A stretch of DNA of 64,000 nt from Bretschneidera sinensis (lineage: Eukaryota > Streptophyta > Magnoliopsida > Brassicales > Akaniaceae): positions 64,998,001 through 65,062,000 of the forward strand of contig CM043698.1 in the NCBI GenBank assembly GCA_023935145.1, written 5' to 3'. Both the position numbers and the translations under genes were made by a program. A model generated the notes under the pieces. The model was not told where the DNA came from, searched no databases, and saw only the letters and a list, made by a program, of their open reading frames with translations. Below are positions 11,089 to 25,567 of the stretch, piece after piece (within the stretch, counting starts at the first letter, position 1; each line of letters starts with the position of its first letter).

Positions 11089-12110
11089 GAGTTCTCGCTC
11101 ACTATTTTTTTTTGGGGGTGGGGGGAGGGGGTGTTTCTTTTTCTCTCTCTTGTTTCAGTGTCAATTATCGTCATCCATTTACAGGTCAGATTTGGACTCA
11201 TTCGATTCGACAAGAAGCGGTTCTATAATCCTGTACTTCGCAGCTTGTTAAAGTTCATTATCTCACTAATAACAGAGCGCCACGTCGTATAAGTTGTCTC
11301 CTTGGTCCCGTTTGCCTGGTGTAATTTTGAAAAATTTATGTTGAATTCGAATTCATAAAAGAAAAAATTTGGTAGAAAACAACTTAAATGGAAAAAATCT
11401 ATATTTTCATTATTTTCTTGTAGTTGAACATGCGATTATGCAATGTATTTTTTATAGTCATCTGTTAAATAAAAACTTTTAGTAATTTGATATATCAGAT
11501 AAACCATGATTTTTTTTATTTAAAAATTGAAATAGAATTATAAAGTTTACGATGAAATTAAATGTAACATCATCAAATAAAAAATATTTAAATTTAAATT
11601 TATTAAAATAATATTTAATTTTATTATCATTTTAATTTTTAAATAAAGTGAATTGTGGTCCATACTCGAACAAAACCTTATACAAACAAGGAAGAAACAA
11701 AAGTAGGCTTGTGTGCAGGGGATTGGATCCCTAGTACCGAGATAAATTCAGGATTAGTTGATGCGGCTGGAATGATGATTTTATTGAGTTCTATCGTTCT
11801 CTGGTACTGTATTTGTTTGGAAACTATTTTGTTTTACAATTGTTTAGAAATGATTTTGAAGCCCCTGTATTCCTAGTTGTTTTCAATAGCTAAACTCAAT
11901 TGATTGTTTTCATTTATTTATTTTTTCAAAAATACCCCCAAAAAAATCAGTGGTGTTTTGAGGATTGTTTTCAAGTTTTTCATATAAAATTCGATTTTGA
12001 TTTCTCATGTAACAAAATATTGAGACATACTGACTTTTTATCTTTCTTAAACAATCAAATTTGAGTTCGATATTTCTCTATTTATCCTAAATCTCAGTCT
12101 CCACTTAATT
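11089..12110. other. Intergenic region between divergent UBC12 and OST48 genes
   Basis: About 1 kb of AT-rich sequence separates two genes transcribed away from each other. It holds a T8 and G-rich stretch (11104-11130) close to the UBC12 promoter. Small ORFs here lack recognisable features and are not called. Regulatory elements of both genes probably lie in it. Confidence 0.5.
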
Positions 12111-12120
12111 AGCTCATTCT

Positions 12121-12160
12121 ATTGGGCCCAAACCCAAACCCAAACCCAAACCCAATAGGC
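12121..12160. promoter_or_regulatory. Site II-like GGGCCC motif and CCCAAA repeat upstream of OST48
   Basis: attgggcccaaac at 12120-12132 contains TGGGCC on both strands, the core of plant site II elements typical of housekeeping and ribosomal genes. It runs into four to five CCCAAA units (to about 12152). The units differ from the telomere repeat CCCTAAA by lacking the T. The block is about 160 bp before the OST48 start codon, with a weak TATA-like tttatac at about 12220. Confidence 0.5.
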
Positions 12161-12310
12161 TTAGAGAACCAAAAGGGAGAAAAAAAACGAAAGAAAAGAA
12201 AACAACACCACCTAGTTACTTTATACTACTACTGCTAGTCTGCAACAATCAGTGGGAGACTTGTAGTTGAAGACCTCCTAAACCCCATCAGGAGAAAAGA
12301 ATCTGAAAAA

Positions 12311-15300
12311 ATGGGCAAACTTCTCATACTCTCCCTAACCCTAATCTCACTCCTCCCAATTCTCTGCATCTCATTCTCTCCCGAGAATCCGACCGATCGG
12401 CGAATCCTCGTGTTGGTCGACGATTTCGCCTTGAAATCCTCGCAATCTCTCTTCTTCAAGTCGCTGCAATCTCGCGGATTCGAGCTCGATTTCAAGCTCG
12501 CTGATGATCCAAAGATCTCCCTGCAGCGATATGGCCAGTACTCGTACGATGCGTTGGTCCTGTTTTGCCCCAGTATTGAGCGTAAGTGTCAATGCGCTTC
12601 GTTTTTTGTATTCTTAATTTAATGTTTTTGGCGATGAGAAATGCGAGGGTAAAAGTGGGTGCTTGTGCTTCTTTTGCGTTTTGCTGTGACAATGAGGAAA
12701 TTGAGGTCATTTGTTACTATTTTTTTTTTTCGTTTTTCCCTCGTGGTGTGATTTTCTGTTTGGCTGCTGAGAACTTAGGGGTTTAAGATGAGAATTGAGC
12801 TACAAATGTGAGGGAAAAGGGCGTTGAGTTTAGCCAGTTTTTGGGTTACGTTGGGTTGTGAAAATGAGAAATGAGGTTGTTTGGTTACTGAGAAATGTGA
12901 GGAAGTAGGGGTAATGAAACTTAGGATGTTTTGCTTTGAATTGAGGAAATATGAAAATGAGAAATTAAGCTCAATTAATTTCAAATTTTTTTAAAAAAAA
13001 AAAATCCCCGAGTCGATAATGTAGACTAATTTTCTGGCGCGTTGTTGACAAGCATTATAAAGTGAATTTAGGATGTGTTGCTTTGTGAGATAGTATATTG
13101 AGTTTTTGGTTTAGAAGTAAACTTTTTGTAAAAGAGGAAGATCTGGTAGAGTTTATTGAGCTTCTTTCTTCTTTCTTGTGGTAGTTTTGTATATATGGGT
13201 TGTACCTTTGGTGCTTTTTATAATACATTCTTTTACTAATAAAAAGAAGTAATAGGATATTGAGCTTGATTACGTTAGATTGTTGTAGTGGTATCAGTTG
13301 AGTGAAACCGTTTGGTCTAATCTTTATAATGGATTCTTTTGGCTGATCTTAAAGCGTTCTTTAAGTCTGTGTTTATTTTTAAAATTTGCAAAAAATCTAG
13401 CCAAATCAAACCATTTTAAACCTAAGTAAACAACAATTAAAGTATAAATTAATAGGTGGTTTGATTTGATTTGAATAAGTTTTTTTCAAATTTTAAATAA
13501 TAAGCACCGACTTAAAGCTGGCTTTAAGCTCACCCAAACTAATCCATTATGTTTATTTTCCTCCTATATGCAGTGATTCTGTTTTATCCTACTGTTTGAA
13601 CTTCACTAATGTGATGTGAATTTGCTAAACAGTTGCTTGCTTGGTTTCCTTTTCCAATTTTAAGTACCACTTTTATTGGAAAATCAGGCATGGTTGTCAG
13701 GTGAAGAGAAGGATTATGCATATAACCGGTTATGTATTTATTCGCTTAGGTTTTGGAGGGTCTATTGATCCTGCTGCTATTCTGGATTTCGTTGATACTG
13801 GTCATGATTTAATTATTGCGGCTGATACTAATGCATCTGATTTGATACGGGAAGTCGCCAATGACTGCGGAGTTGATTTTGATGAGGTGAGAATAAGTTA
13901 ACAAGCTCTCCTTTTAATAAAGTATTGTCCTTCTATAATTCAAGGTTGGTTATTGGTTTATGCGCTTATCTAACTTCTTGTGTGTGCAGGACCCTGCAGC
14001 AATGGTTGTTGATCACACTAGCTACGCTGTTTCAGAGACAGAAGGAGATCATACATTGATTGCAAGTGATGACTTTATCTATTCTGAAGTCATTTTGGGA
14101 AGTGAAAAAATTGATGTAAGTATCCAATATTAATAATATCTGTTATCCTCTTAGTCTCAACTCATTCATACACTGGTAATTTTTGCTTATTTTTTGACAA
14201 AATGATGCTCTATTTTGCTAGTATGTTGCCTCCAATTGATTAACTAATTTCTCTAAAAAAAATATTTTGAATTTGGAGGTAATTCCTGGTACACTAAAGT
14301 GGCATTACCAATATGTTTAATTTTGTTTATTTTAAATGTTGACTAATAGTTTTATGAGGTTTTGTAGCAACTGGCCTACCACCTTAGGTCATTTTGTTTT
14401 TCTGTGATCCATGCGTAAAGATGTTTTAGTTTGTAAAATCTCTTTGATACAAGTTTTATGGCATGTGGTCTATGAGCCAGATTCATTGCATGTCATTCAT
14501 TTTTCATCATTATATCAATATTTTTTTTACTGGCATCATTATATCAATATCAATCATTGTGGCGATTTTTGGTAACTAGTTTAAGTGGGGATTAAAAGCT
14601 TTATTCCCCACTTAAATCGATTTCCAAACATCTTCTATGTCTGATAACTTCTTGTTTAACCTCCTGCAGGCTCCTGTACTATTTCAAGGGATTGGCCTTT
14701 CATTGAATCCTGCCAATAGCCTCGTAAGCTGACTGCATGTGCTTTGCAAATATTAGGAACAGCACCCATTTCTTATGTGCTTGTTTCAACATAACTTGTT
14801 TATTTGATTATCATGTTGTTTTCACGTTTTTCTTAATAGATGCACTTTTTACAGGCATTAAAAGTTCTATCAGCTTCTCCTTCAGCCTATTCAGCTAATC
14901 CGAAGTCCAAGCTGTCTAATCCTCCATCTCTCACTGGATCCTCTATCTCTTTAGTTTCGGTTGTCCAGGTATGTAGATACTCAATTTCTTTACTCTATGT
15001 TCCCTACTCTTTCTCTTTCAAGAGTTGGCACATTGCCAATTCAAAAATTGCTTATCTCCTGATCTTGTTTTTATAGATTTTGATTTTTACATAATTTATG
15101 AAGCTTAGAAAATTTGGATTAACATCTGGGGGAGTATTGGTTTACATCCAGTTGACTTGCACCATAACAGCTCATATTCAATCTTAGGTAATCGAAACAC
15201 TGCTAATAAAAAAGTCTTGCCCGCTTTGGAGTGTTGGTAAGGACAGTTCCCTGTTCACAAAGTGGGCAGAGGTTCAAGGCATGTGCATGGGTTTTAACAG

Positions 15301-18300
15301 TAAAAAAAACACTGCTAATTAAAACAATGCTTTCCCTCAAGCTGGGGCGTTTTCTTCTGTGTGGAGCTTCTACAATTCTTATCAAATCCCTTTACCTTGT
15401 TAAAGACATCTCCTAATTCTGCTTAGGTTTAACTTATGAGGTCAAAATCTTTTCATTATAAGAGATAAAATTACAATTTGGTATCAGTTTGTTTGTGTTT
15501 TATTCTCGTTGGAAAGATCTGTTAACTTGTAGAAACTCAACCTCTTTGTCGAGAACTTATTTGGAGTTGTACAAAATACTTTCTGCAGTAGAATGGATTC
15601 AATCATCTCATCTGCACCATGATTCATGGACAGCATGCTTAACATTTATGTTAGACTCAACCTATTTTTTCATGTCTCCAGCTCAGTTTGCTTTTACTCT
15701 TGTTGGTAAATGGTAAAGAATAAATCTCCTAGAATTGGAAGGCATACTGTCCTTAGTAAAGAATTGTTATTTTCTGAATGGTAATATATGGTAATACTAT
15801 ATTAGAGCTCATTTTCTGCTCAGTGTAGCCTTAGTGGCTTAATATTCCTGTTCGTATTAGTTTATGACCACAGTGTGTTGTTATGATGTTCTCCCCCAAC
15901 CAAGATCAATGTAAGCGTACTTAATATCTCTGTTTTCCTTGCAGGCAAGAAACAATGCACGAATTTTGATTACTGGCTCATTAAGTATGTTCAGCAATCG
16001 GTACGTGGTAGTTTATAGTTGCTTATGGTTTCTCTTATGTATACTCATTTTATTGATTATTTTTGGTATGTTCGCAGATTCTTCAGATCTGGGGTGCAGA
16101 AGGCTGGCAGCTCAACTAAGTGAGTAAGGCATTGACTCGCATATGTTTTGTAGTACTAAATATGTGTCAGGCTTCAGGAAATCTAAACTGTAATCTGCAA
16201 CTTTCTAACTGCCAGAATACATAAAAACTTTTTAACTGCCAGAATACAAATGCTGTGATCATCTTTCCGATGCTAACTTTGCTTGATTACATTGTTGCAT
16301 CTTTGACTTAGGTTGAAGCTGTAATTTTGGTTGAACTTATACCTGAGGACTAGAGATGTGTTCCTTGTTGAAACATATTAGGTTACTGATACAATGAACT
16401 TCTAGAGAATCCATAGGTGTACTTAATTTAGTTCATATATTTTGTGGCTGACCTCAACTAGTTAGTTTGGGATTAAAGCTGAGTTGAGATTTTGCTTTTT
16501 TGTACCTTGGTTTGTCGATGAACACTAGATATATTTTGTTGTAGTCTTGTTTGTTGATTTGCTAAAGACTCAATGACCAATTGGTTAAAATACTTTGGAA
16601 AGAAATAAGAAATATAAAGTAATAGGAGTATTTATGTTGTGGCCAATGGGAGAGGTGCCCCTACTAAAATTGTTGGGGCATGGTCTTTATTACGCTGGAC
16701 AGTTCTGATGTCAAAAACTCTAGTCGCTACTTTTATGTTTATAAAAGGTCATGATGTGGGAGTGTCTTGAAGTATTGTTAGGAAGTATGTGTATTTATTC
16801 AAACACATTAGCAACTGTTTGAAGCTTGCATTTCGTTTTATTTGGTATAAGTTTACTGGTGGAGGCACACACTGAATGTTTCCTTCTTCATTTGTTTGTG
16901 GATTCAGTATTGTGTTTCTGTCTACTTTACATTAACTTTTGGATAACTTCTCTACTTTAACATCCATGAGATGAGATTCCAAATGGATATTGTATTTTGC
17001 ATGTCTCTTTCGTGGCATATACCTATTCTACTTGAAACAAGTAATTTATGAGAATATTGTTATGTGATGACACTATGACAGGCATGAAAAGTCAGGGAAC
17101 GAGCAGTTTCTGACCGAACTTAGCAAATGGGTCTTCCATGAGAAAGGTCACCTTAGGGTGAGGCATGATGATTCCTTTTATTGTCAATTCTTGAACCTAT
17201 CGTCATGGCACAATTAAGGAGTCTGCTTCCTTAAACATATTATTATATTGTTGACTACTGCATTACACTGACTCATATTCTGATCTTTTAGGCTGCTAAT
17301 GTAAGACACCACAAAATTGGGGAAGTGGATGAACCTTCAATTTACAGGATCAATGATGATTTGGTAACATCTTCTTTTCTACGGTTTGATGTAATTCTGA
17401 ATAGCATATTGAAGAAATCTTTAATTGGAGAAAAGAATTTAGTGGCTTCTAACATCTTGATTTTGGTTGAAGGAATACTCGGTTGAAATTTTTGAGTGGT
17501 CTGGAAAAAGCTGGGAACCATATGTTGCAGATGACGTTCAAGTGCAATTTTACATGATGAGCCCCTATGTTCTGAAAACCTTGTCTACTGACAAAAAGGT
17601 ATTTTTTTGCTTATTGAACTTGGAATAAATGTGATTTCTGTTTGTTCTTTTTACAAAGTCCTCCATGTTTATTTGCTTGTTTCCTGTAGGGTCTCTATTC
17701 CACTGCATTTAAGGTTCCAGATGTTTATGGTGTTTTCCAGTTCAAGGTTGAGTACCAAAGGCTTGGATATACAACCTTATCCCTTTCAAAGCAGGTATTC
17801 AGTTTCTTTTTCATATTTATGGATAACCTATTCCTCAACTTCTTTTGCTTCGAAGTTGGAACCTATTTATCAACTTAAAATAAAATTAATTTTATCTGAT
17901 TGATCAACTATTGGAGATGGTCCTCTTTTGATCATGTGCTGAAGAATATGTAATATGATCAGAAGGCATTTAGATACTTGGAAAATTTTGGAAAATTCTG
18001 GATTCTGTAGAAGAAAGTTATGATACAAAAAAATTGACAGAAATATGAATGGAGGTAGTTCCATTCATCTATAATACATCTGGGCATAAGGCTAAATAGA
18101 GGACTATTATTTGGTGAAAAAGTAAACCTCACTTTTTACCTGCTCATAAATTGTTTGAACTGAAAATGCTCCATCTGTACTTACCTGACTGTTGTGGATG
18201 CGTTATGAAGAACTACAATGAGTGATGGGGCTTGGAAAGTGACCTCCACTAGACTTGGGGAGGGGTGCTTCTCCATTTTGGACCACCATACACAATCCCC

Positions 18301-19535
18301 TGGTCTTCTTTTATATGATTGTACAACATGTCCGGTGGTCTCTGTGGTATTGTTAATTTTCCCTTGCCTTAGACAATTGTCAAGGGAAAGCTTTTTCGCT
18401 TTGTGGTCATGTTGAGTTAAAATGGTACATAATGAAGAGCTTACTGAAGTTATTAAGTGAAGTTGCAATCTAGCCAAGTAGATAAACATAAAACTTTTTT
18501 TTATCAGCTTAACAATCTTTTTGGCTATTGCTTTATCAGATTCCCTGAGTTATGGTGTTTGTTTGGTCATTTTTTTTTCTGCTAGAATAAATTTTTAAAA
18601 ATGTTGAAAAATTGCATTGCAGATTCCAGTCAGGCCCTACAGACACAATGAATATGAAAGATTTATACCAGCAGCTTATCCCTATTATGGAGGAGCATTC
18701 ACAATGGTATGACTCCTCAACCTCCTCCCCTACCCACCTTCATCTCTATTTTAATTCCCAGGCCATTTATCTATTGTATAGTACTTTAGGGAAACAAAAT
18801 CGTCTGCTATTGCAGTGTTGGAAGCTGAGATATGATATTTTATTTCATTGACCTTTTAGCATGCATCATCTCAACTGGCATATGCTTTTTAACCCTGTAA
18901 AGAGGGCTTGGTTTCAGTTGAATTGAACTTCTGCTCGAGATGAACTATTATCGTTCAAAATTATCTATTGTATCAAGCTAACCTGTTCATTCCATGATTT
19001 AGTGTAACCCCAAAGACTTTCAATCTTCTCAAACTGAACTGATGAATTGTGTTTAGCTTGTTTTGTTGGCCACTCAGTTGAATGAGCTAACTCTCCAGCA
19101 CTAATTCATGTAACTTGTGCTCATGCATTAAGGAAATGCCGTCTATTCGTTGGTCTAAAATAGGGTTTCATGTACTTTTTCTAGCAGATCCCAAGATATT
19201 ATGGCCTTTCTGGTCTACTCTAATTGGCCTTGTTTTTGCTCTCTTTTCATTAACACAGAACTATCAGAGTTAATTTGTCTTTATTTCCCGGGTTACTGTC
19301 TTAACGTGAATAACATGCCGGAAGTTTGCTGTTAACAAATTCTACACATTTCTGTTGAGAAAAACTCACGTTATGACTACGTCTAGATATTTTATCAAGC
19401 TTTAGGTTCTTGGAAAGGTCTTTTTAAGATCTGTGTCAAACTGTTGTATGGTTTTTGTAATACATTTTTTGTGACTTGTGGATGCAGATGGCAGGATTCT
19501 TTATCTTCACCTTCGTTCACCTATACAGCAAGTAG
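12311..19535 (+). CDS. DGL1: Oligosaccharyltransferase 48-kDa subunit (OST48/DGL1)
   Basis: Thirteen exons: 12311-12581, 13750-13886, 13990-14115, 14670-14723, 14855-14968, 15945-16000, 16078-16119, 17082-17157, 17292-17363, 17473-17598, 17690-17794, 18623-18706 and 19488-19535. All junctions are GT-AG and in frame; the total of 1311 nt encodes 436 residues, near the 437 of Arabidopsis DGL1. Residues 1-22 form a signal peptide, then [20 protein letters not shown] opens the lumenal domain. Later conserved parts are [40 protein letters not shown] exon 10 and [21 protein letters not shown]-terminal membrane helix (about 412-433) ends LYSK. OST48 is a structural subunit of the ER complex that transfers the glycan to Asn of N-X-S/T sites. 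It looks intact. Symbol by similarity. Confidence 0.96.
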
Positions 19536-20640
19536 ATTTTTGACTTTTGTTAACATGTGAGTCAGCATACCGTCGGTGTCTGGGTTTTGGATTTCTGATT
19601 AATCCGAGTGAAGTGTTGTATGATTTACTTGAGATTCATAATGTCATTTAAGTAATTAAAGAAAATCCCTTTAATATTAAGATCTCATCATTTATCTTGT
19701 AGTGATAATCATGATTTTCATCATACCACGTTTACTGGTTTCAGAGTTAGTTTTGAGATCCATTTGTTCAATCAAAACTCGTTAACAAGAGAAACTGGAA
19801 ATTATCTCAATTAGAAATGTTTGACCTATTGACAGGAAGACCGTAACCATCATCATCACGCAAATGCCTTTCATCTGAGGGTTTTGATTATTGGGAAGGG
19901 GTATTTCGATTTTTTTTTTATTTTTCTTCACTGCAATTGAGATTTTTGTCCTTTGAGCAAGATATTAGAGAAATTTAATGATATGGTGAGATCATCAACC
20001 AAATGTTCCCCAGTAGGTCTTCCAGCAGTCCCAAAGATATTCATCAACCAAATGAATCTTTGTTTGATGATTATAGACCCCCATCTAGTAGAAGCTTTTT
20101 TCATTTACATATATATCCTCCAAAGATATTCAAACTACTAGTACAAAAGAGAACAAAAATAAGAGGATGGTGCATCAATAATAAGGATTTGAACGTGAGT
20201 TCAAAATTGAAATTCAAAAAATCATAATTCTACTTCAACTCCACATGGAATGCGAGGAGCTTCTGAAAAAGACTTAATAAAAAATATAATTTGTATCAGT
20301 TTTATCAAAAATTACTTTAAAAACTATTTTTTACAACTATAAACCAAAACTACAAGTAAACCCAACAATACCTAACTCAATTTCATGAAAAGGGTTAGCC
20401 AAACTGGGGCAAAATCTATACTATTAATAAATATTGATTAAGGCCCCATCAATTATTTCATAATATCAATAGAGAAGCCAACGAGTTCATAAGCAATGGA
20501 TTCATTTTTTTCACCCAAAAGAAAAATAATTTTTAAAAGAATCCTCATAGGAGCCTATGCAAGCTCACGTGGCCAAACAAATTAGATAATTAAACAAAAT
20601 TATTTCAAATTTTCAAGATATAATAAAACCAAAAAAAGGA
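19536..20640 (+). other. 3' UTR of OST48 and intergenic sequence
   Basis: T-rich non-coding DNA follows the OST48 stop codon. No canonical AATAAA appears in the first 250 bases; aattaaag near 19654 is a possible variant signal. From about 19950 to 20640 only short, compositionally unremarkable ORFs occur and I see no gene. Confidence 0.4.
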
Positions 20641-20835
20641 AAAAAAAAAAAAAGAGAGAGGAAGAACAGAAGTTTTAAAAACACTCTAAAGAGAAAATGC
20701 AGGATGCAAGTAATTAAGATGTAGGCGAAGTTACTAATAAACGCCTTCAACCAGAAACGAAAAAAAAGGCGTTATCAGCGAAACTTGCAACATTGCTTTA
20801 GGCCTCCCATGAATCAGATAAGCACCAAACAGTTC

Positions 20836-21225
20836 AGCTTACCTGGGATTATGAAGGCCTCTCTCTCTCTCTCTCTCTCTATACTCCAATTTATTTCCAT
20901 AAATAAAACAAAAAATATATATATTAAGAGAAAAAACAAATCTCAAATAAAACAATAAACAGAAAAGCAGAAAACAGACAACATTTAAACTTGGCATGTA
21001 AATCCGAAAGATCTAAAAAACTGAGAATAAAAACTTTGGACGTGAAATAACTCTGTGAAAAGCTCTCTTCAAATGGGTATTCAAACGCTCCTCATGTTTT
21101 TTGATCTGCTTCGCTTACATTTCCTATTATATAGGTCTGCTTTGCTAAAGTATCCGGCCAAAACCCTAATTTTCTCGACAAATGTTTTTTTTTTTTTTTG
21201 GTAATGTTTTAGCCCCTTGGGCCCA
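20836..21225 (-). promoter_or_regulatory. Leftward promoter-like segment with telo-box, site II motif, TATA and spliced leader
   Basis: Read on the minus strand, in order: a TTGGGCCC palindrome (about 21219-21226, site II core), TTAGGGTTTT (about 21162-21171, telo-box), CCTATATAATAGG (21123-21135, TATA), a T-rich leader, a GA repeat (20861-20880) and a consensus donor CCCAG|GTAAGC (20845-20836). Telo-box plus site II is the promoter signature of plant ribosomal-protein, snoRNA-cluster and other growth-related genes. No coding exon was recognised downstream (19950-20835). It could drive a non-coding RNA, a decayed gene or an antisense transcript toward OST48. Confidence 0.35.
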
Positions 21226-21339
21226 ATTATCGAATATGAAGATATGCAATACTTGTTTCTAAGGCCCAAGCCCCAAGTATGGAACCCTTGTACAAGTAAC
21301 AAATTGTATTGGGTCCATTCAAATTCCTCCAAGAATATA

Positions 21340-22670
21340 TTTATTTATTTTAAAATTTTATTGTTCAAATATTGAAAAATATAAAATAATAATTATATAG
21401 AAATCATCCAATTTTTAGTCAATTGCAAATTAAAAAACTTTTAAATATATTGTGGTAAATAAGGTATGATCACAAAAATTTAGTTTGTCGAAAATATTAT
21501 TTAAATTAATTTACTACTTAATTATACATATATATTTTTTTTTTAATTTGGGTCTTTTATGTATTTGATTTTAATATTTTCGATTTTTATAAGCTTAATT
21601 TTATACTAAGCTTTATATAGTTCACATGACTATCATAACAAAACCCTTAATTCTATTGTATGTCTAACGAGTTTCATAAATAAAGTGAAGACTGTAAATG
21701 CACTTAATGAATGAATAATTTTATTTTAGTCCCCTCAAAAATGGTATCCCTTTTCATGACTTAATTGATTTCTTACATATGAAGATTATATTCTAGATTT
21801 TTCTTTAAAATATTCACAAAATAATAATTTTTTACAAATATCTATAGGATATTTTTTTTTTTGACGTCTCTAAATATTTTTTGATGGAGTGTTAAAATAA
21901 GAACTGTGAGAGAAGGCAAGGTGTGTGCATGTACCATCTGGATGACGAGTATGAATGATGATATAGATAACATAATTGATTAAATCTTTCTTTTTTGTTT
22001 TCTTTTTTTATTTTCAAAATCAAAACTCCTTGAACAAAAAAAAAAAACCAAATTCAAATTCATTTCCTTTAATTTTTGAAACAGTTTGATTTTTAGAAAA
22101 AAAAGATTTTAAATCTCAAGAGTAATTAATTAGTCATAAAAATAGAGTGATTTTTCTAACTAAATAAGAGGAATTAAATTTGCTTTTTGACTCTTCTGAA
22201 CTCAAATTTTTCTAATTTTTTATACACGCGCGGACAAAATTGGCATATGGCATCCGATATGTAAGTCTGGCACATTTGCTTTTAAATAATTTGTTGTTAA
22301 ATAGTATATTTTAATATAGGATAAAATTTCAATAAAATACTACGTAGTTTGGTCATTTTAAATTTAAGCTCTTGGGGGTTTTATTTTTTTTATTTTTATT
22401 TTTCGTAACATTTTGATACCATGTGCGATGCTCATTTATTATTATGGCACTACCCCGTTAAAATAAGAGTTTCCCATCAAGCTCCATTAAGGAGAAAAAA
22501 CAGAAAAATATTTTAGGACTAAGAGATAACCTTGCACTTTCATTTAAATTCCTCAAATATTTTTTATTTTCATATGCGTAAAAGTTCTAGATCCATTAAT
22601 TCGAGCAAGAGGGTAAGTTCTTGAAACATATCTAAAAGTGATGATTGGAACTCATAAAAGCTTTAGACAC
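21340..22670. other. AT-rich intergenic stretch
   Basis: Long A and T runs and no convincing ORF, repeat family or RNA gene. The only landmark is the GTAGA at 22671-22675, the left target duplication of the gypsy element that follows. Confidence 0.5.
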
Positions 22671-22675
22671 GTAGA

Positions 22676-24664
<1,989 letters not shown>

Positions 24665-24678
24665 ATTCTACCCACCTT
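24665..24678 (-). other. Polypurine tract of the gypsy element
   Basis: On the minus strand aaggtgggtagaat lies immediately before the 3' LTR, following acgaaatttttgt. This is the usual plant chromovirus arrangement at the second-strand primer. Confidence 0.75.
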
Positions 24679-24712
24679 ACAAAAATTTCGTCCCTGAAAT
24701 TTCATCACTAAA

Positions 24713-25175
24713 ATCAAGAAAAGAGTTGAGGGTAATCTTTTCTCATTCTTGATTCATGTTCCCACGTGACTTCTTCGACATCTTTATTTCGTCATGATAC
24801 TTGAATCAAAGAAATGACTTTATTGCGCAAGACTTGATCTTTTCTGTTTAGTATTTTGACTGGTACTAGCATAAAAGTCAAATCTTTTTGAATTTCTATC
24901 GCCTGATTCTAGATATTATGGGACTCATCGTGCAAGTACTTCCTCAGTAGAGACATATGAAAAAAATTATGTAATTGCTTTAATTCCGGAGGCAAATCTA
25001 AACAATATGCTACGGGCCCAATTATCTCAATCACCTCATAGGGCCCCATAAATCTTGGGCTCAACTTTCCCTTCTTTTTAAACCTCAACACTCCCTTCCA
25101 TGGAGATATCTTCAAAAATACCCAATCACCAACTTGGAACTCGAGAGGTCATCTTCTTTTATCAACATATCCTTT
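24713..25175 (-). pseudogene. Gypsy integrase GPY/F module and chromodomain remnant
   Basis: The minus strand encodes [20 protein letters not shown] and [16 protein letters not shown] (25100-24910), the GPY/F module that ends chromovirus integrases. After a TAG, the same frame continues with AIEIQKDLTFMLVPVKILNR, then a TGA where Trp is expected, then NKDVEEVTWEHES and YPQLF before a terminal stop near 24713. That tail is the chromodomain, which in intact elements binds modified histones and guides integration to heterochromatin. Two internal stops disable it. Confidence 0.85.
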
Positions 25176-25562
25176 CTATCTGTTCTGAGCTGCTCTGAGG
25201 TTCTCCCTAACCAGTTTGATTCTTTCAGTAGTCAAGTCTATCATTTCTGGCCCATATATCTTTCTCTCTCCAACTTTTTCCCAGCATATTGGAGTTATAC
25301 ATCTTCTACCGTACAAAGCCTCGAAAGGTATCATCCCAATACTAGTTTGATACTGATTATTATAGGCAAACTCGATCAAAGGCAAATAAGCATCCCAACT
25401 TACTGAGAAACTCAATACATTTTCCCTCAGCATATCTTCTAGTATTCTGATGATTCTCTCCGTCTGCCCATCAGTTTGTGGATGAAAAGTTGTACTAAAC
25501 TGTAATTGCATACCCATAGCTTCTTGGAAACTCCTCCAAAATCTAGAGGTAAATCTAGAATC
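25176..25562 (-). pseudogene. Gypsy integrase core, C-terminal piece (left of copia insertion)
   Basis: Minus-strand reading gives RDSRFTSRFWRSFQEAMG, FHPQTDGQTERIIRILEDML and ALYGRRCITPICW. These are the second and third acidic-residue segments of the DDE integrase core, including the glutamate in QTERI. The missing first part lies at 31840-32465, on the other side of the copia insertion, which entered at 25567/31835. Confidence 0.9.
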
Positions 25563-25567
25563 TCTAT

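Noticed and set aside
12235..12710. Minus-strand ORFs overlapping OST48 exon 1
   Set aside because: They are antisense shadows of the conserved OST48 first exon and have no independent features.
21081..21332. 83-codon minus-strand ORF over the candidate promoter
   Set aside because: It runs through the TATA and telo-box region and has no recognised domain. The segment reads better as a promoter and leader.
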